Part shown: one piece after another, positions 19,041 to 27,548 of the stretch
Position numbering within the stretch: position 1 is the stretch's first letter
Layout: each line of letters starts with the position of its first letter
Source of the DNA: Pseudomonas knackmussii B13
GTDB taxonomy: Bacteria; Pseudomonadota; Gammaproteobacteria; Pseudomonadales; Pseudomonadaceae
Direction of reading: 5' to 3'
DNA length: 64,000 nucleotides
Assembly (NCBI RefSeq): GCF_000689415.1
Contig: NZ_HG322950.1
Coordinates: 6,083,501 to 6,147,500 of the forward strand
Program-made: the position numbers and the translations under genes
Notes under the pieces: model-generated
Database searches by the model: none
What the model saw: only the letters and a program-made list of their open reading frames with translations
What the model was told of the DNA's origin: nothing

Positions 19041-19967
19041 ATGGATATCGATCTGCTGGGCAACGTGCTCTTCGCCATGGTCCGCACCGGCACGCCGCTG
19101 CTGCTGGTGGCGCTGGGCGAGCTGGTCTGCGAGAAGTCCGGGGTGCTCAACCTCGGCCAGGAAGGAATGATGCTGTTCGGCGCGGTGATCGGCTTCATGG
19201 TCGCCTTCAGCACCGGCAGCCTGTGGCTCGGCGTGCTCTTCGCGATCCTCGCCGGGATGCTCCTGGCCAGCCTGTTCGCCGCCGTGGCCCTGGGCCTGAA
19301 CGCCAACCAGGTTGCCTGCGGGCTGGCGCTGACCATCTTCGGCGTCGGCTTGTCGTCGTTCGTTGGCGCGGCCTGGGTCGGCAAGCCGCTGCAGGGCTTC
19401 GCGCCCCTGGCTCTTCCCTGGCTGGCGCAGCTGCCGGTGCTCGGCAAGATGCTGTTCGCCCAGGACGCGCTGGTCTACCTGAGCTTCGCGCTCTTCGCCG
19501 GGGTTGCCTGGCTGCTGCTGAAAAGCCGCGCCGGGCTGGTCATCCAGGCAGTCGGCGAGAACCCCGACGCAGCCGCCGCCATGGGCCTGCCGGTACTGCG
19601 CGTGCGCCTGCTGGCGGTGCTCTTCGGCGGCGCCATGGCCGGGCTGGCCGGCGCCTACCTGTCGCTGGCCTACACGCCGATGTGGGCGGAGAACATGAGC
19701 GCCGGGCGCGGCTGGATCGCCCTCGCCCTGGTGGTGTTCGCCAGCTGGCGGGTGCTGCGCGTGCTGCTCGGGGCCTGGCTGTTCGGCCTGGCGAGCATCC
19801 TCCACCTGGTGGCCCAGGGCGTCGGCCTGAGCATTCCGGCCAACCTGCTGGCGATGCTGCCGTACGTGGCGACCATAGTCGTGCTGGTGCTGCTGTCTCG
19901 TGACGGCCTGCGCACCCGCCTGTTCGCCCCGGTGTCCCTTGGCCAGCCGTGGAAGGCCGGGCACTGA
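19041..19967 (+). CDS. ABC transporter permease, nucleoside/purine type (second)
   Basis: The 308-aa membrane protein is the YufQ/NupQ-like partner permease, BPD_transp_2 family, with about eight to ten membrane segments. It shows LGELVCEKSGVLNLGQEGMM near residue 27 and GENPDAAAAMGL near 173, typical for the family. The ATG is preceded by GGAG at a suitable distance. No BMP/PnrA-type substrate-binding protein follows; the operon ends at a strong terminator at 20014. Confidence 0.88.
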   Translation: MDIDLLGNVLFAMVRTGTPLLLVALGELVCEKSGVLNLGQEGMMLFGAVIGFMVAFSTGSLWLGVLFAILAGMLLASLFAAVALGLNANQVACGLALTIFGVGLSSFVGAAWVGKPLQGFAPLALPWLAQLPVLGKMLFAQDALVYLSFALFAGVAWLLLKSRAGLVIQAVGENPDAAAAMGLPVLRVRLLAVLFGGAMAGLAGAYLSLAYTPMWAENMSAGRGWIALALVVFASWRVLRVLLGAWLFGLASILHLVAQGVGLSIPANLLAMLPYVATIVVLVLLSRDGLRTRLFAPVSLGQPWKAGH

Positions 19968-20013
19968 ACGGCCCTGTCATGCGGCGGTCGCATGCACTCG
20001 GCAGGATGGAAAG

Positions 20014-20046
20014 GAGCCACGCTCGATAGCGTGGCTCTTCCTTTTA
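20014..20046 (+). terminator. Rho-independent terminator after the ABC operon
   Basis: Perfect 10-bp arms GAGCCACGCT and AGCGTGGCTC enclose a CGAT loop, followed by TTCCTTTTAT. It closes the transporter operon and insulates ahpC. Confidence 0.9.
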
Positions 20047-20057
20047 TATATCCGGTG

Positions 20058-20094
20058 ATAGAGAGAGCCAATTTTTTCGATGCCTTAAATCAAT
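20058..20094. promoter_or_regulatory. Probable OxyR binding site upstream of ahpC
   Basis: Four tetranucleotides with exact 7-base spacing are seen: ATAG-N7-CAAT-N7-ATGC-N7-CAAT. This matches the layout of OxyR sites (ATAG-N7-CTAT-N7-ATAG-N7-CTAT), although two half-sites deviate. It lies 87-123 bp before the ahpC start, between the preceding terminator and the gene. ahpC is a classic OxyR target in Pseudomonas. Confidence 0.5.
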
Positions 20095-20180
20095 GAGGCA
20101 TTCGGGCTCTCAATCGATACTCTTGCCCACGTCGAATTTCCAAACCCGATTCGATCCACTCACTTTACGAGGAATGCCGA

Positions 20181-20744
20181 ATGAACCTGATCAACACCCA
20201 AGTCCAACCGTTCAAGGTCAATGCCTTCCACAACGGCAAGTTCATCGAAGTCACCGAGCAGTCCCTGAAGGGCAAGTGGTCGGTCCTGATCTTCATGCCG
20301 GCAGCCTTCACCTTCAACTGCCCGACCGAGATCGAAGACGCCGCCAACAACTACGCTGCGTTCCGTGACGCCAACACCGAGGTGTACATCGTCACCACCG
20401 ACACCCACTTCTCGCACAAGGTCTGGCACGAAACCTCGCCGGCCGTTGGCAAGGCCCAGTTCCCGCTGATCGGCGATCCGACCCACCAGCTGACCAACGC
20501 TTTCGGCGTGCACATCCCGGAAGAAGGCCTGGCCCTGCGCGGCACCTTCGTGATCAACCCGGAAGGCGTGATCAAGACCGTCGAAATCCACAGCAACGAG
20601 ATCGCTCGTGACGTCGGCGAGACCCTGCGCAAGCTGAAAGCCGCCCAGTACACCGCCGCTCACCCGGGCGAAGTCTGCCCGGCCAAGTGGAAAGAAGGCG
20701 AGAAGACCCTGGCTCCGTCGCTGGACCTCGTCGGCAAGATCTAA
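20181..20744 (+). CDS. ahpC: Alkyl hydroperoxide reductase peroxiredoxin subunit
   Basis: The 187-aa typical 2-Cys peroxiredoxin has its peroxidatic Cys47 in AAFTFNCPTE and resolving Cys166 in GEVCPAKW, with the C-terminal tail needed for hyperoxidation sensitivity. It reduces hydrogen peroxide and organic hydroperoxides and is recycled by AhpF. Codon use and a good AGGA Shine-Dalgarno sequence suggest high expression. It is followed 183 bp downstream by ahpF; the gap contains a CGCAGCG/CGCTGCG hairpin near 20757 that could lower read-through. Confidence 0.97.
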   Translation: MNLINTQVQPFKVNAFHNGKFIEVTEQSLKGKWSVLIFMPAAFTFNCPTEIEDAANNYAAFRDANTEVYIVTTDTHFSHKVWHETSPAVGKAQFPLIGDPTHQLTNAFGVHIPEEGLALRGTFVINPEGVIKTVEIHSNEIARDVGETLRKLKAAQYTAAHPGEVCPAKWKEGEKTLAPSLDLVGKI

Positions 20745-20927
20745 GCCCTTCGCGCAGCGTTCGCGCTGCGTCGATCGAGCGCCGGCACTCGTCGGCGCCC
20801 GATCCGCACCACGCAATACCCCGGGGGCGCCTACCTGCGCCCTTCCTACCCAGCCACAAGCGTGCCGTAGGGCGAGCATTCAGCTTGCCGGGGCCCCCTT
20901 TTGCTCGAAATTCGCAGGAGATGAATC

Positions 20928-22493
20928 ATGTTGGACGCCAATCTGAAGACCCAGTTGAAGGCCTACCTGGAAAAGGTCACCCAGCCGTTCGAGATCGTCG
21001 CGTCCCTCGATGACAGCGACAAATCCCGCGAGCTGAGCGAACTGCTGCACGACATCGTCGGCCTGACCGACAAGATCACCCTGCGCGAAGACGGCAAAGA
21101 CGCCCGCGTCCCGTCCTTCTCGCTGAACCGCCCGGGGGCGAACATCGGCCTGGCCTTCGCCGGCATCCCCATGGGCCACGAATTCACCTCCCTGGTCCTG
21201 GCCCTGCTGCAGGTCGGCGGCCACCCGTCCAAGCTCGAGGCCGAGGTCATCGAGCAGGTGAAGGGCATCCAGGGCAAATTCGAATTCGAAACCTACTTCT
21301 CGCTGTCCTGCCAGAACTGCCCGGACGTGGTCCAGGCGCTGAACCTGATGGCCGTGCTCAACCCGAACATCCGCCACGTCGCCATCGACGGCGCGCTGTT
21401 CCAGGAAGAAGTCGAGCGCCGCCAGATCATGTCGGTGCCGAGCATCTACCTGAACGGCGAAGTCTTCGGCGCGGGCCGCATGGGCGTGGAGGAAATCCTC
21501 GCCAAGATCGACACCGGCGCCGCCGCTCGCGAAGCTGAGAAGCTGTCGGCCAAGGACGCCTTCGACGTGCTGGTGGTGGGCGGTGGCCCGGCCGGCGCCG
21601 CAGCGGCCATCTACGCCGCGCGCAAAGGCATCCGCACTGGCGTTGCCGCCGAGCGCTTCGGCGGCCAGGTGCTGGACACCATGGCCATCGAGAACTTCAT
21701 CTCGGTGCAGGAAACCGAAGGCCCGAAACTGGCCCGCGCGCTCGAAGAGCACGTGAAGCAGTACGAGGTCGACATCATGAACCTGCAGCGCGCCAGCGCA
21801 CTGGTTCCGGCCAAGAATGCCGGCGAGCTGCACGAAGTGAAGTTCGAGGGCGGCGGCAGCCTCAAGGCCAAGACCCTGATCCTCGCCACCGGCGCCCGCT
21901 GGCGCGAAATGGGCGTGCCCGGCGAGCAGGAATACAAGGCCAAGGGCGTGTGCTTCTGCCCGCACTGCGACGGCCCGCTGTTCAAGGGCAAGCGCGTGGC
22001 GGTGATCGGTGGCGGTAACTCCGGCGTCGAAGCGGCCATCGACCTGGCCGGCATCGTGTCCCACGTGACCCTGCTGGAGTTCGACAGCAAGCTGCGCGCC
22101 GACGCCGTGCTGCAGCGCAAGCTGTACAGCATGCCCAACGTCGAGGTGATCACCAGCGCGCTGACCAGCGAAGTGAAAGGCGACGGCCAGAAGGTCACCG
22201 GCCTGGTCTACAAGGACCGCAACACGGATGAGTTCAAGTCCGTGGAGCTGGAAGGCATCTTCGTGCAGATCGGCCTGCTGCCGAACAGCGAATGGCTCAA
22301 GGGCAGCATCGAGCTGACTCCGCGCGGCGAAATCATCGTCGACCAGCGCGGCGAAACCTCGCTGCCGGGCATCTTCGCCGCCGGCGACGTGACCACGGTG
22401 CCGTACAAGCAGATCGTGATCGCGGTCGGTGAAGGCGCGAAAGCCTCGCTGTCGGCCTTCGACCACCTGATCCGCAGCTCGGCGCCGGCCTGA
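20928..22493 (+). CDS. ahpF: Alkyl hydroperoxide reductase flavoprotein subunit
   Basis: The 521-aa disulfide reductase carries an N-terminal tandem-thioredoxin domain with the CXXC motif SCQNCPD (near 129-132). A thioredoxin-reductase-like part follows, with FAD motif VVGGGPAGAAAA near 210, the redox-active CPHC near 343-346, and NAD(P)H motif VIGGGNSGVEAA near 359. Electrons pass from NADH through FAD to the CXXC pairs and then to AhpC. Length and domains are complete. It ends just before a strong terminator. Confidence 0.97.
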   Translation: MLDANLKTQLKAYLEKVTQPFEIVASLDDSDKSRELSELLHDIVGLTDKITLREDGKDARVPSFSLNRPGANIGLAFAGIPMGHEFTSLVLALLQVGGHPSKLEAEVIEQVKGIQGKFEFETYFSLSCQNCPDVVQALNLMAVLNPNIRHVAIDGALFQEEVERRQIMSVPSIYLNGEVFGAGRMGVEEILAKIDTGAAAREAEKLSAKDAFDVLVVGGGPAGAAAAIYAARKGIRTGVAAERFGGQVLDTMAIENFISVQETEGPKLARALEEHVKQYEVDIMNLQRASALVPAKNAGELHEVKFEGGGSLKAKTLILATGARWREMGVPGEQEYKAKGVCFCPHCDGPLFKGKRVAVIGGGNSGVEAAIDLAGIVSHVTLLEFDSKLRADAVLQRKLYSMPNVEVITSALTSEVKGDGQKVTGLVYKDRNTDEFKSVELEGIFVQIGLLPNSEWLKGSIELTPRGEIIVDQRGETSLPGIFAAGDVTTVPYKQIVIAVGEGAKASLSAFDHLIRSSAPA

Positions 22494-22510
22494 TAGCCAC
22501 CCGCCCCTGA

Positions 22511-22544
22511 AAACGCCCGGCATGTGCCGGGCGTTTTTGTTTTC
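22511..22544 (+). terminator. Rho-independent terminator after ahpF
   Basis: Arms ACGCCCGGCA and TGCCGGGCGT with a 2-base loop are followed by TTTTGTTTT. It is the end of the ahpF transcript. Confidence 0.93.
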
Positions 22545-22569
22545 GGGGGTTGGCATTCGTGCCGTGCGG

Positions 22570-22591
22570 TTCGCGAGCAAGCTCGCTCCTA
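22570..22591. repeat. Single REP element
   Basis: TTCGCGAGCAAGCTCGCTCCTAC is one REP unit lying between the ahpF terminator and the end of the cardiolipin synthase gene. Confidence 0.8.
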
Positions 22592-22618
22592 CGAGAAGCA
22601 GAAAGGCGTGGCAGGCGT

Positions 22619-24043
22619 TCAGAGAATCGGCGCCGCCAGCCGCGCCACGCGCATGCCCAGCTGCTGCAGCCGGCCGCTGCGCTCCAGGCCCATCTCCACC
22701 GAGTCCTCGAAGTCCGCCAGAAGCATGCTTTCCACTTCGCTGGCGAAACCTTCGTCGACGGTGACCAGGGTCGCCTCGAAGTTCAGGCGGAACGAGCGGT
22801 TGTCCAGGTTGGCGCTGCCCACGCTGGCGAAGTCGCGGTCGACCAGCATCACCTTCTGGTGCAGGAAGCCCGGCTGGTAGCGGAATACCCGCACGCCGGC
22901 ACGGACCGCGTCCTGGGCGTAGAGGCTGGACACTGCGTACACCGTGCGGTGGTCGGGGCGCGAGGGCAGCAGGATGCGCACGTCCACCCCGCGCAGCACC
23001 GCCAGGCGCAGGGCTGCAGCGACTGCCTCGTCGGGGATGAAGTACGGCGTGGTTATCCACACCCTTTCGCTGGCCGCGTGGATCGCTTCGACGAAGAACA
23101 GCGAGCAGGTTTCCTGCTTGTCCGCCGGGCCGCTGGGGACCACCTGGCAGAGCATGCCGTCGCTGTCGAACGCGTCCGGCACCAGCAGCGTCGGCAAGGC
23201 GCGGGCGGCCCAGAACCAGTCCTCGGCGAAGGATTCCTGCAGGCAGGCTACGGCCGGGCCCCGCAGCGCCACGTGGGTGTCGCGCCAGGGCGACAGCGGC
23301 GGCTTCTCGCCGAGGTATTCGACGCCGACGTTGAGCCCGCCGAGGAAGCCGGTTGCGCCGTCGACCACCACGATCTTGCGGTGGTTGCGGAAATTCAGCT
23401 GGAAGCGGTTGATCGCCCCGCTGCCGGTGCTGAAAGCCTGCACTTGAACGCCGCCGGCACGCAGCTGCTCGACGTAGCGCCCCGGCAACGCGTGGCTGCC
23501 GATCGCGTCGTAGAGCACGAAGACCTCCACACCATTCGCCGCGCGTTCGAGCAGCAGCTGGGCGAGGCGCTGGCCGAGGGCGTCGTCGCGGAGGATGAAG
23601 AACTGCACCAGGACCACCTTCCGCGCCTGGCCGATGGCCTCGAACATGGCATCGAAGGCGGCCTTGCCGTTGATCAGCAGGCGCACCCGGTTGTTCGCCA
23701 GGGTCGGCATGCGCGCCAGCGCGGACATCGCCTTGAGCGCCTTGTAGCGGCTGGACTGGCGCGCTGCCAGGGCCTCGTCGACCCAGGGCCGCCAGTCCAG
23801 CTCGGCGGCCACGCGGTGCATCTCCTGGTCGGCCTGGCGGCGTGCCTCGATATAGGCGTCGAAGCGCCGGAGACCGAACACCAGGTAGGGCAGCAGCGTC
23901 AGCAGCGGCATGAACGCCAGAGAAGTGGCCCAGGCGATGGCGCCCTGCGCGGTGCGCACGGTGAGCACGGCATGCACCGCGGCGACGATGCCGAGCAGCT
24001 GGATCAGCACCAGCAAGTGGGCGATGTAGGTGGAGTAGGACAT
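22619..24043 (-). CDS. Cardiolipin synthase (ClsA type)
   Basis: The 474-aa membrane enzyme has two N-terminal transmembrane segments (about 8-28 and 37-58) and two phospholipase D domains. Each carries an HKD motif: HRKIVVVDG near residue 220, and HQKVMLVDRDFASVGSANLD near 395. Two phosphatidylglycerol molecules (or PG plus another phospholipid) are joined to make cardiolipin. Length and the PLDc_N domain match ClsA. The gene stands alone, divergent from nothing close and 40 bp upstream of the broken amidase gene on the same strand. Confidence 0.93.
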   Translation of the reverse strand: MSYSTYIAHLLVLIQLLGIVAAVHAVLTVRTAQGAIAWATSLAFMPLLTLLPYLVFGLRRFDAYIEARRQADQEMHRVAAELDWRPWVDEALAARQSSRYKALKAMSALARMPTLANNRVRLLINGKAAFDAMFEAIGQARKVVLVQFFILRDDALGQRLAQLLLERAANGVEVFVLYDAIGSHALPGRYVEQLRAGGVQVQAFSTGSGAINRFQLNFRNHRKIVVVDGATGFLGGLNVGVEYLGEKPPLSPWRDTHVALRGPAVACLQESFAEDWFWAARALPTLLVPDAFDSDGMLCQVVPSGPADKQETCSLFFVEAIHAASERVWITTPYFIPDEAVAAALRLAVLRGVDVRILLPSRPDHRTVYAVSSLYAQDAVRAGVRVFRYQPGFLHQKVMLVDRDFASVGSANLDNRSFRLNFEATLVTVDEGFASEVESMLLADFEDSVEMGLERSGRLQQLGMRVARLAAPIL

Positions 24044-24083
24044 GCGCGCGAGCGTTTCCCTGCGGGCGGCGATGGACCTGAGC

Positions 24084-25567
24084 TTAGCTGCCGGCGGGCG
24101 GCTGCGGCCACTGCGGCGGTGCGCCGCGCCATTCTTCCCAGGCCCGGCCCAGGCGCAGCACCTCGATATCGGCGAAGCGCGGACCGACGATCTGCAGGCC
24201 GATGGGCATGCCGGCGGCGGTGAAGCCGCAGTTGATCGACAGCGCCGGCTGCTCGGACATGTTCCACGGCACGGTGAAGCCGATGTGCTCGAACGGCCGC
24301 GCCGGATCGTTGGTCGGAGCGGCGAATTCGGCGGGGAAGGAAGCGATCTGGTTGGTCGGGCTGAGCAGGAAGTCGATACCCTGGAACTGCGCGGCGGCGC
24401 GCTTGCGCATCTCGAAGGTGCGGTTGAAGCCGCGCACCGCGTCGACGCCGCTCACCTGCGCACCCGCCTCGGCCCATTGGAAGATGTACGGCAACACCCG
24501 CTCGCGGCGCTCGGCCGGCAGGTTCTCAAGCTCCGCCCAGAGACGCGCGCGCCAGAACTTGTCGAGCCCGTCGAGCAGCTCGCTATCGAGGATGGGCGTG
24601 ACCTCGACGATTTCCGCACCCGCCTCGGCGAAGCGCTGCGCCGCCGCGCACACCGCGTCGCGCACTTCGGCTTCCGGGCGCAGGCCGCAGCCGGCATCGA
24701 GCTGCAGGCCGATGCGCAAGCCGCGCACATCCGCCGCCTGCAGGGCCCAGTCGAGTTCGGCGGGCGGCAGGCTGGTGGCGTCGCGCCAATCCGCGCGAGC
24801 GAGGTGCTTCATCATCAGCGCCGCGTCGTCCAGGGCCCGCGTCATGGGCCCGGCGCAGCGCCCGGTGTAGTACGGGTCGATGGGGATACGCCCGAGGCTC
24901 GGCTTGAACCCGGCCAGCCCGCACCAGCCGGCCGGCAGGCGCACCGAGCCACCGATGTCTGTGCCGACGTGCACCGAGGCTCGGCTTGAACCCGGCCAGC
25001 CCGCACCAGCCGGCCGGCAGGCGGGCCCACCGAGCCACCGATGTCTGTGCCGACGTGCAGCGGGCCGTAACCGGCAGCGGCAGCCGCGGCGGCTCCGGCG
25101 CTGGAGCCGCCGGGGTTCATGCGCAGGTCCCAGGGGTTGCGGGTCAGCTTGTGGAAGCTAGACAGCCCGGAAGACAACATGCCGAAGTCCGGCACCGTGG
25201 TCTTGGCCAGCAGGATCGCCCCGGCCTCGCGCAGCCGCGCGGTGGGCGGTGCATCCTCGGTGGCAGGCAGCAGCGGTACGGCGGCGCTGCCCTGGGGAAT
25301 GGGGTCGCCACGGCTGGCGATCAGTTCCTTGATGGTCACCGGCACGCCGTCCAGCTCACCGCAGGGCTCGCCCTTCAGCCAGCGCGCCTCGGACGCCCGC
25401 GCCTCTTTCATCGCCCGCTCGGGCGCGAATGCATAGAGCGCACACAGGTGCGGCTCCCAGCGTTGGATGTGCGCGAGCAGGTGATCGAGGTATTCGACGG
25501 GCGAAAGCTGGCGCGAACGGTACAGGGCCAGCAGCTGGATGGCGGTGAGGTCATGCAGCGCGGTCAT
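24084..25567 (-). pseudogene. Amidase-signature enzyme, disrupted by a local duplication
   Basis: The first part (from MTALHDLTAIQL at 25567) holds the catalytic Lys in VPVTIKELI and the Ser-rich NPGGSSAGAAAAAAAGYG loop. It then loses frame after HVGTDIGGSV and stops at 24842. The second part continues in another frame from about 24974 to 24084 with normal C-terminal amidase sequence. The break coincides with an imperfect tandem duplication (24892-24973 and 24974-25059). Removing the 86-bp copy restores a single 465-codon amidase, a normal length. The gene is either a recent pseudogene or contains an assembly error. The intact enzyme would hydrolyse an amide; the substrate is unknown. Confidence 0.85.
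24892..25059. repeat. Imperfect tandem duplication (82 and 86 bp) inside the amidase gene
   Basis: The two copies are nearly identical from CCGAGGCTCGGCTTGAACCC through GCCGACGTGCA. The right copy has 4 extra bases (GGCC) between GGCAGGCG and CACCGAG. Neither the 82- nor the 86-bp length is a multiple of three, so the reading frame is lost. Confidence 0.9.
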
Positions 25568-25598
25568 GGCGGACTCCGTGAAGGGGTATCCGACAAGC

Positions 25599-25633
25599 GT
25601 AGGATGGGCGGAGCGAAGCGATACCCATGCTGC
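25599..25633. repeat. Dispersed repeat GTAGGATGGGCGGAGCGAAGCGATACCCATGC type
   Basis: The GTAGGATGGGCGGAGCGAAG...ACCCATGC pattern is a common intergenic repeat in pseudomonads. Only this copy was seen in the window. It lies upstream of the broken amidase gene. Confidence 0.5.
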
Positions 25634-25687
25634 AAACATGTTTTGCATGACTGCGCATTGGGGCGAAACCGGCTCTTGTACGTTGTT

Positions 25688-25772
25688 TTCTGGGTCCCCG
25701 CGTTCGCGGGGATGACGTCGGGGAAAGCGCCCCCCAATACCGTCACTCCCGCGAACGCGGGAGCCCAATAGA
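25688..25772. repeat. Intergenic palindrome pair, CCCCGCGTTCGCGGGG family (copy 1)
   Basis: GGTCCCCGCGTTCGCGGGGATGACG and its mirror CACTCCCGCGAACGCGGGAGCCC lie about 25 bp apart. Two related pairs occur at 29060-29155 and 34596-34680. This is a dispersed repeat family distinct from the GTAGGAGC REPs. Confidence 0.8.
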
Positions 25773-25810
25773 CGGTTGCTCCTACCAGCAGATCCGTTGC
25801 AACGGTGCGA

Positions 25811-26059
25811 TCAGGGACGCGGCACCAGCGCCGGCAGCAACTGCCGGGAGATCGCCTCGCGCACGGCGGGCAGCAGGGTCGCGTGGCCGCCGAGCATTTC
25901 TTCCACCAGCCGGCGCAGGGCCATGGAGCGCTCCGGGGTCAGGGCGCGCACCGCGTATTCGCAGGCCTGCTCGGCGGTGACGTCCGGCGGCACGGCGAAG
26001 CCCAGTGCCTGCAAGCGTTCGCGGAAATCGTCCTGGTCGATCAGGTCGGCGTGCATCAT
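25811..26059 (-). CDS. Small conserved-looking hypothetical protein
   Basis: The 82-aa acidic/basic soluble protein starts MMHADLIDQDDF and is predicted mainly helical. I do not recognise a family. A CCGGAGGAC Shine-Dalgarno-like sequence lies just before the start, which favours this ATG over a longer frame reaching to 26191. It contains no signal peptide or membrane segment. The two regions flanking it are repeat-rich and gene-free, so it is probably a monocistronic unit. Confidence 0.6.
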   Translation of the reverse strand: MMHADLIDQDDFRERLQALGFAVPPDVTAEQACEYAVRALTPERSMALRRLVEEMLGGHATLLPAVREAISRQLLPALVPRP

Positions 26060-26221
26060 CGCGGGGTCCTCCGGGAGATTGGGCTCTCCCGGATTCTCGG
26101 AACAGCCTCGGCCGGGCGCAAGCACCCGGCCGTTGGTGTGTCCCTGACAGACAAGAGCAGGTCGTTTTCCGACCCGCTGGCGGCCCGGCACATGCTCGCC
26201 GCGCCGGGTGCGTTAAGAATC

Positions 26222-26424
26222 ACATAACGCAGCGAGCCTATGGTCGTTGCCTGTCCGCGGTGGATACGCACAGGTCGCTTTCGGCAAACCCGGCAAACGC
26301 AAAGCAGCCACACTGGAGCCATACCACTGCGGTCACACCGAAGTAGGTGCTTGTCACACTGAGAGCCCATACCGGCTCGCTTTCTCCCCCGTTGCGCGTC
26401 GGGCGCAGCGGGGGATTTTTTTTC
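26222..26424 (+). ncRNA. Candidate small RNA or leader ending in a strong terminator
   Basis: In the 566-bp gap 26060-26625 no gene is visible, yet a good intrinsic terminator ends at 26424. The stretch before it has purine-rich single-stranded-looking segments (GGCAAACCCGGCAAACGCAA, then GAAGTAGGTG) and possible short stems. No open reading frame accounts for the terminator. The exact 5-prime end is unknown; 26222 is only the start of the structured-looking part. I could not match it to a named Pseudomonas RNA. Confidence 0.35.
26385..26424 (+). terminator. Intrinsic terminator with no upstream gene
   Basis: The stem CCCCCGTTGCGC pairs with GCGCAGCGGGGG across a GTCGG loop, with one internal mismatch pair, followed by ATTTTTTTT. 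The T-run is long and the stem GC-rich, so termination on the plus strand should be efficient. Confidence 0.85.
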
Positions 26425-26601
26425 CGGGGCAATTGCGAATACGGGTAGACCTGCCCGCAGGAGCGAACCTGCTCACGAACCTGGCCGCACCCGATCTTCG
26501 ATAACGTCTTCCCCGCGAGCGCGGGACGCGGCTCCATCGCGCACAGCGCTTGCGCAGGCGCTAAGGGGAATAAGTTGCTCTTTCAGGGTGACGCCGTGCC
26601 T

Positions 26602-26628
26602 TGAGGTTCGCGAGCAAGCTCGCTCCTA
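26602..26628. repeat. REP element overlapping the lipase stop codon
   Basis: GTTCGCGAGCAAGCTCGCTCCTAC is a REP unit. On the minus strand its GTAGGAGC supplies the TAG stop of the alpha/beta-hydrolase gene. Confidence 0.85.
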
Positions 26629-27546
26629 CAAAAGCCGTTTGGCCAAGGCTTCGAAGAGGGCTTCGTAGAGACGGTCCACCTCGGGCAACTGCCGCGCGCG
26701 CAGGCAGCCGTGGACCAGGCCGGCGCCGGGGAAATAATCCACAGGCACGCGCGCTTCCTGCAGGCGCTGTGCATAAAGCTGCCCGTCATCGCGCAGGGGG
26801 TCGAACTCGGCGACCGCGATGACGGCCGGCGCCAGGTCGGACAGGTCGTGGGCGCGCAGAGGCAACGCCAAAGGGCAATGGCGCAGGGAATCGACCGGCA
26901 GGTAAGCGTCGAGGCAAGCCTGCATATCGGCTGTGGATAACAAAGGCGCGTCGGCGCATTCCGTGCTCGACGCCGTGGGCTGGTCGCCCAGTGCCGGGTA
27001 GATCAGCGCTTGCAGGCGCGGTTGCGGTTCGTCGGCATCGCGCAGGGCCAGGCACAGCGCCGCCGCGAGGTTGCCGCCGGCGCTGTCGCCGGCCACGGCC
27101 AGGCGGGAGCGGTCGAGGGGGATACCCAGGGCGCCGTCGCGCAGGAAGCGCCAGGCCGCCAGGCTGTCTTCCAGGGCCGCCGGGAAGGGGTGTTCCGGCG
27201 CCAGCCGGTAATCCACCGCCAGCACCGCCACCTTCAGGCGCAGGGCCAGTTCCTGGCAGAGGAAGGCGTGGGAATCCAGGCCGCCGAGCATCCAGCCGCC
27301 GCCGTGGAGGAACAGCACGGCCGGCCAGCCAACCTCGGGCGCAGCCACTTTCGGTAGATACAGGCGCAGCGGCGGCAGTCCGGTGGGCGCGAGGTCGCGG
27401 ACCTGCAGCCCCGCCGGCAGCGGCGGCGAGAAGGCCGTCGCCATCCGCGCGTAGGCCTCACGTTGCGCCTGCAGCGACGGATCAGCGCTGGCGAAGGAAC
27501 GCGTCAGCGCGACGAAGGCCGCCATGCCGGCCGACAGCGGATACAT
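26626..27546 (-). CDS. Alpha/beta hydrolase, HSL/lipase-like
   Basis: The 306-aa enzyme belongs to the hormone-sensitive-lipase-like family: oxyanion motif FLHGGGWMLGG near residue 80, nucleophile motif GDSAGGNLA near 149, Asp in AEFDPLRDD near 244 and His in GLVHGCL near 275. It is the last gene of the carnitine operon. P. aeruginosa has a lipolytic enzyme gene at the same place (PA5384), where it may release carnitine from acyl-carnitines; that role is inference here. The gene starts 2 bp after the thioesterase stop. The TAG stop lies in a REP element. Confidence 0.85.
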   Translation of the reverse strand: MYPLSAGMAAFVALTRSFASADPSLQAQREAYARMATAFSPPLPAGLQVRDLAPTGLPPLRLYLPKVAAPEVGWPAVLFLHGGGWMLGGLDSHAFLCQELALRLKVAVLAVDYRLAPEHPFPAALEDSLAAWRFLRDGALGIPLDRSRLAVAGDSAGGNLAAALCLALRDADEPQPRLQALIYPALGDQPTASSTECADAPLLSTADMQACLDAYLPVDSLRHCPLALPLRAHDLSDLAPAVIAVAEFDPLRDDGQLYAQRLQEARVPVDYFPGAGLVHGCLRARQLPEVDRLYEALFEALAKRLL

Positions 27547-27548
27547 GC

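Noticed and set aside
17745..19964. Minus-strand 739-codon frame opposite the permease genes
   Set aside because: It is Gln/His/Arg-rich antisense sequence with no domain; the plus-strand permeases are well supported.
26262..26350. c-di-GMP-I (GEMM) riboswitch
   Set aside because: Blocks like GCACAGG, GCAAACC, ACGCAAAGC and GTAGGT appear in order, but the tetraloop hairpin between GCAAACC and ACGCAAAGC is missing and no gene follows the terminator closely.
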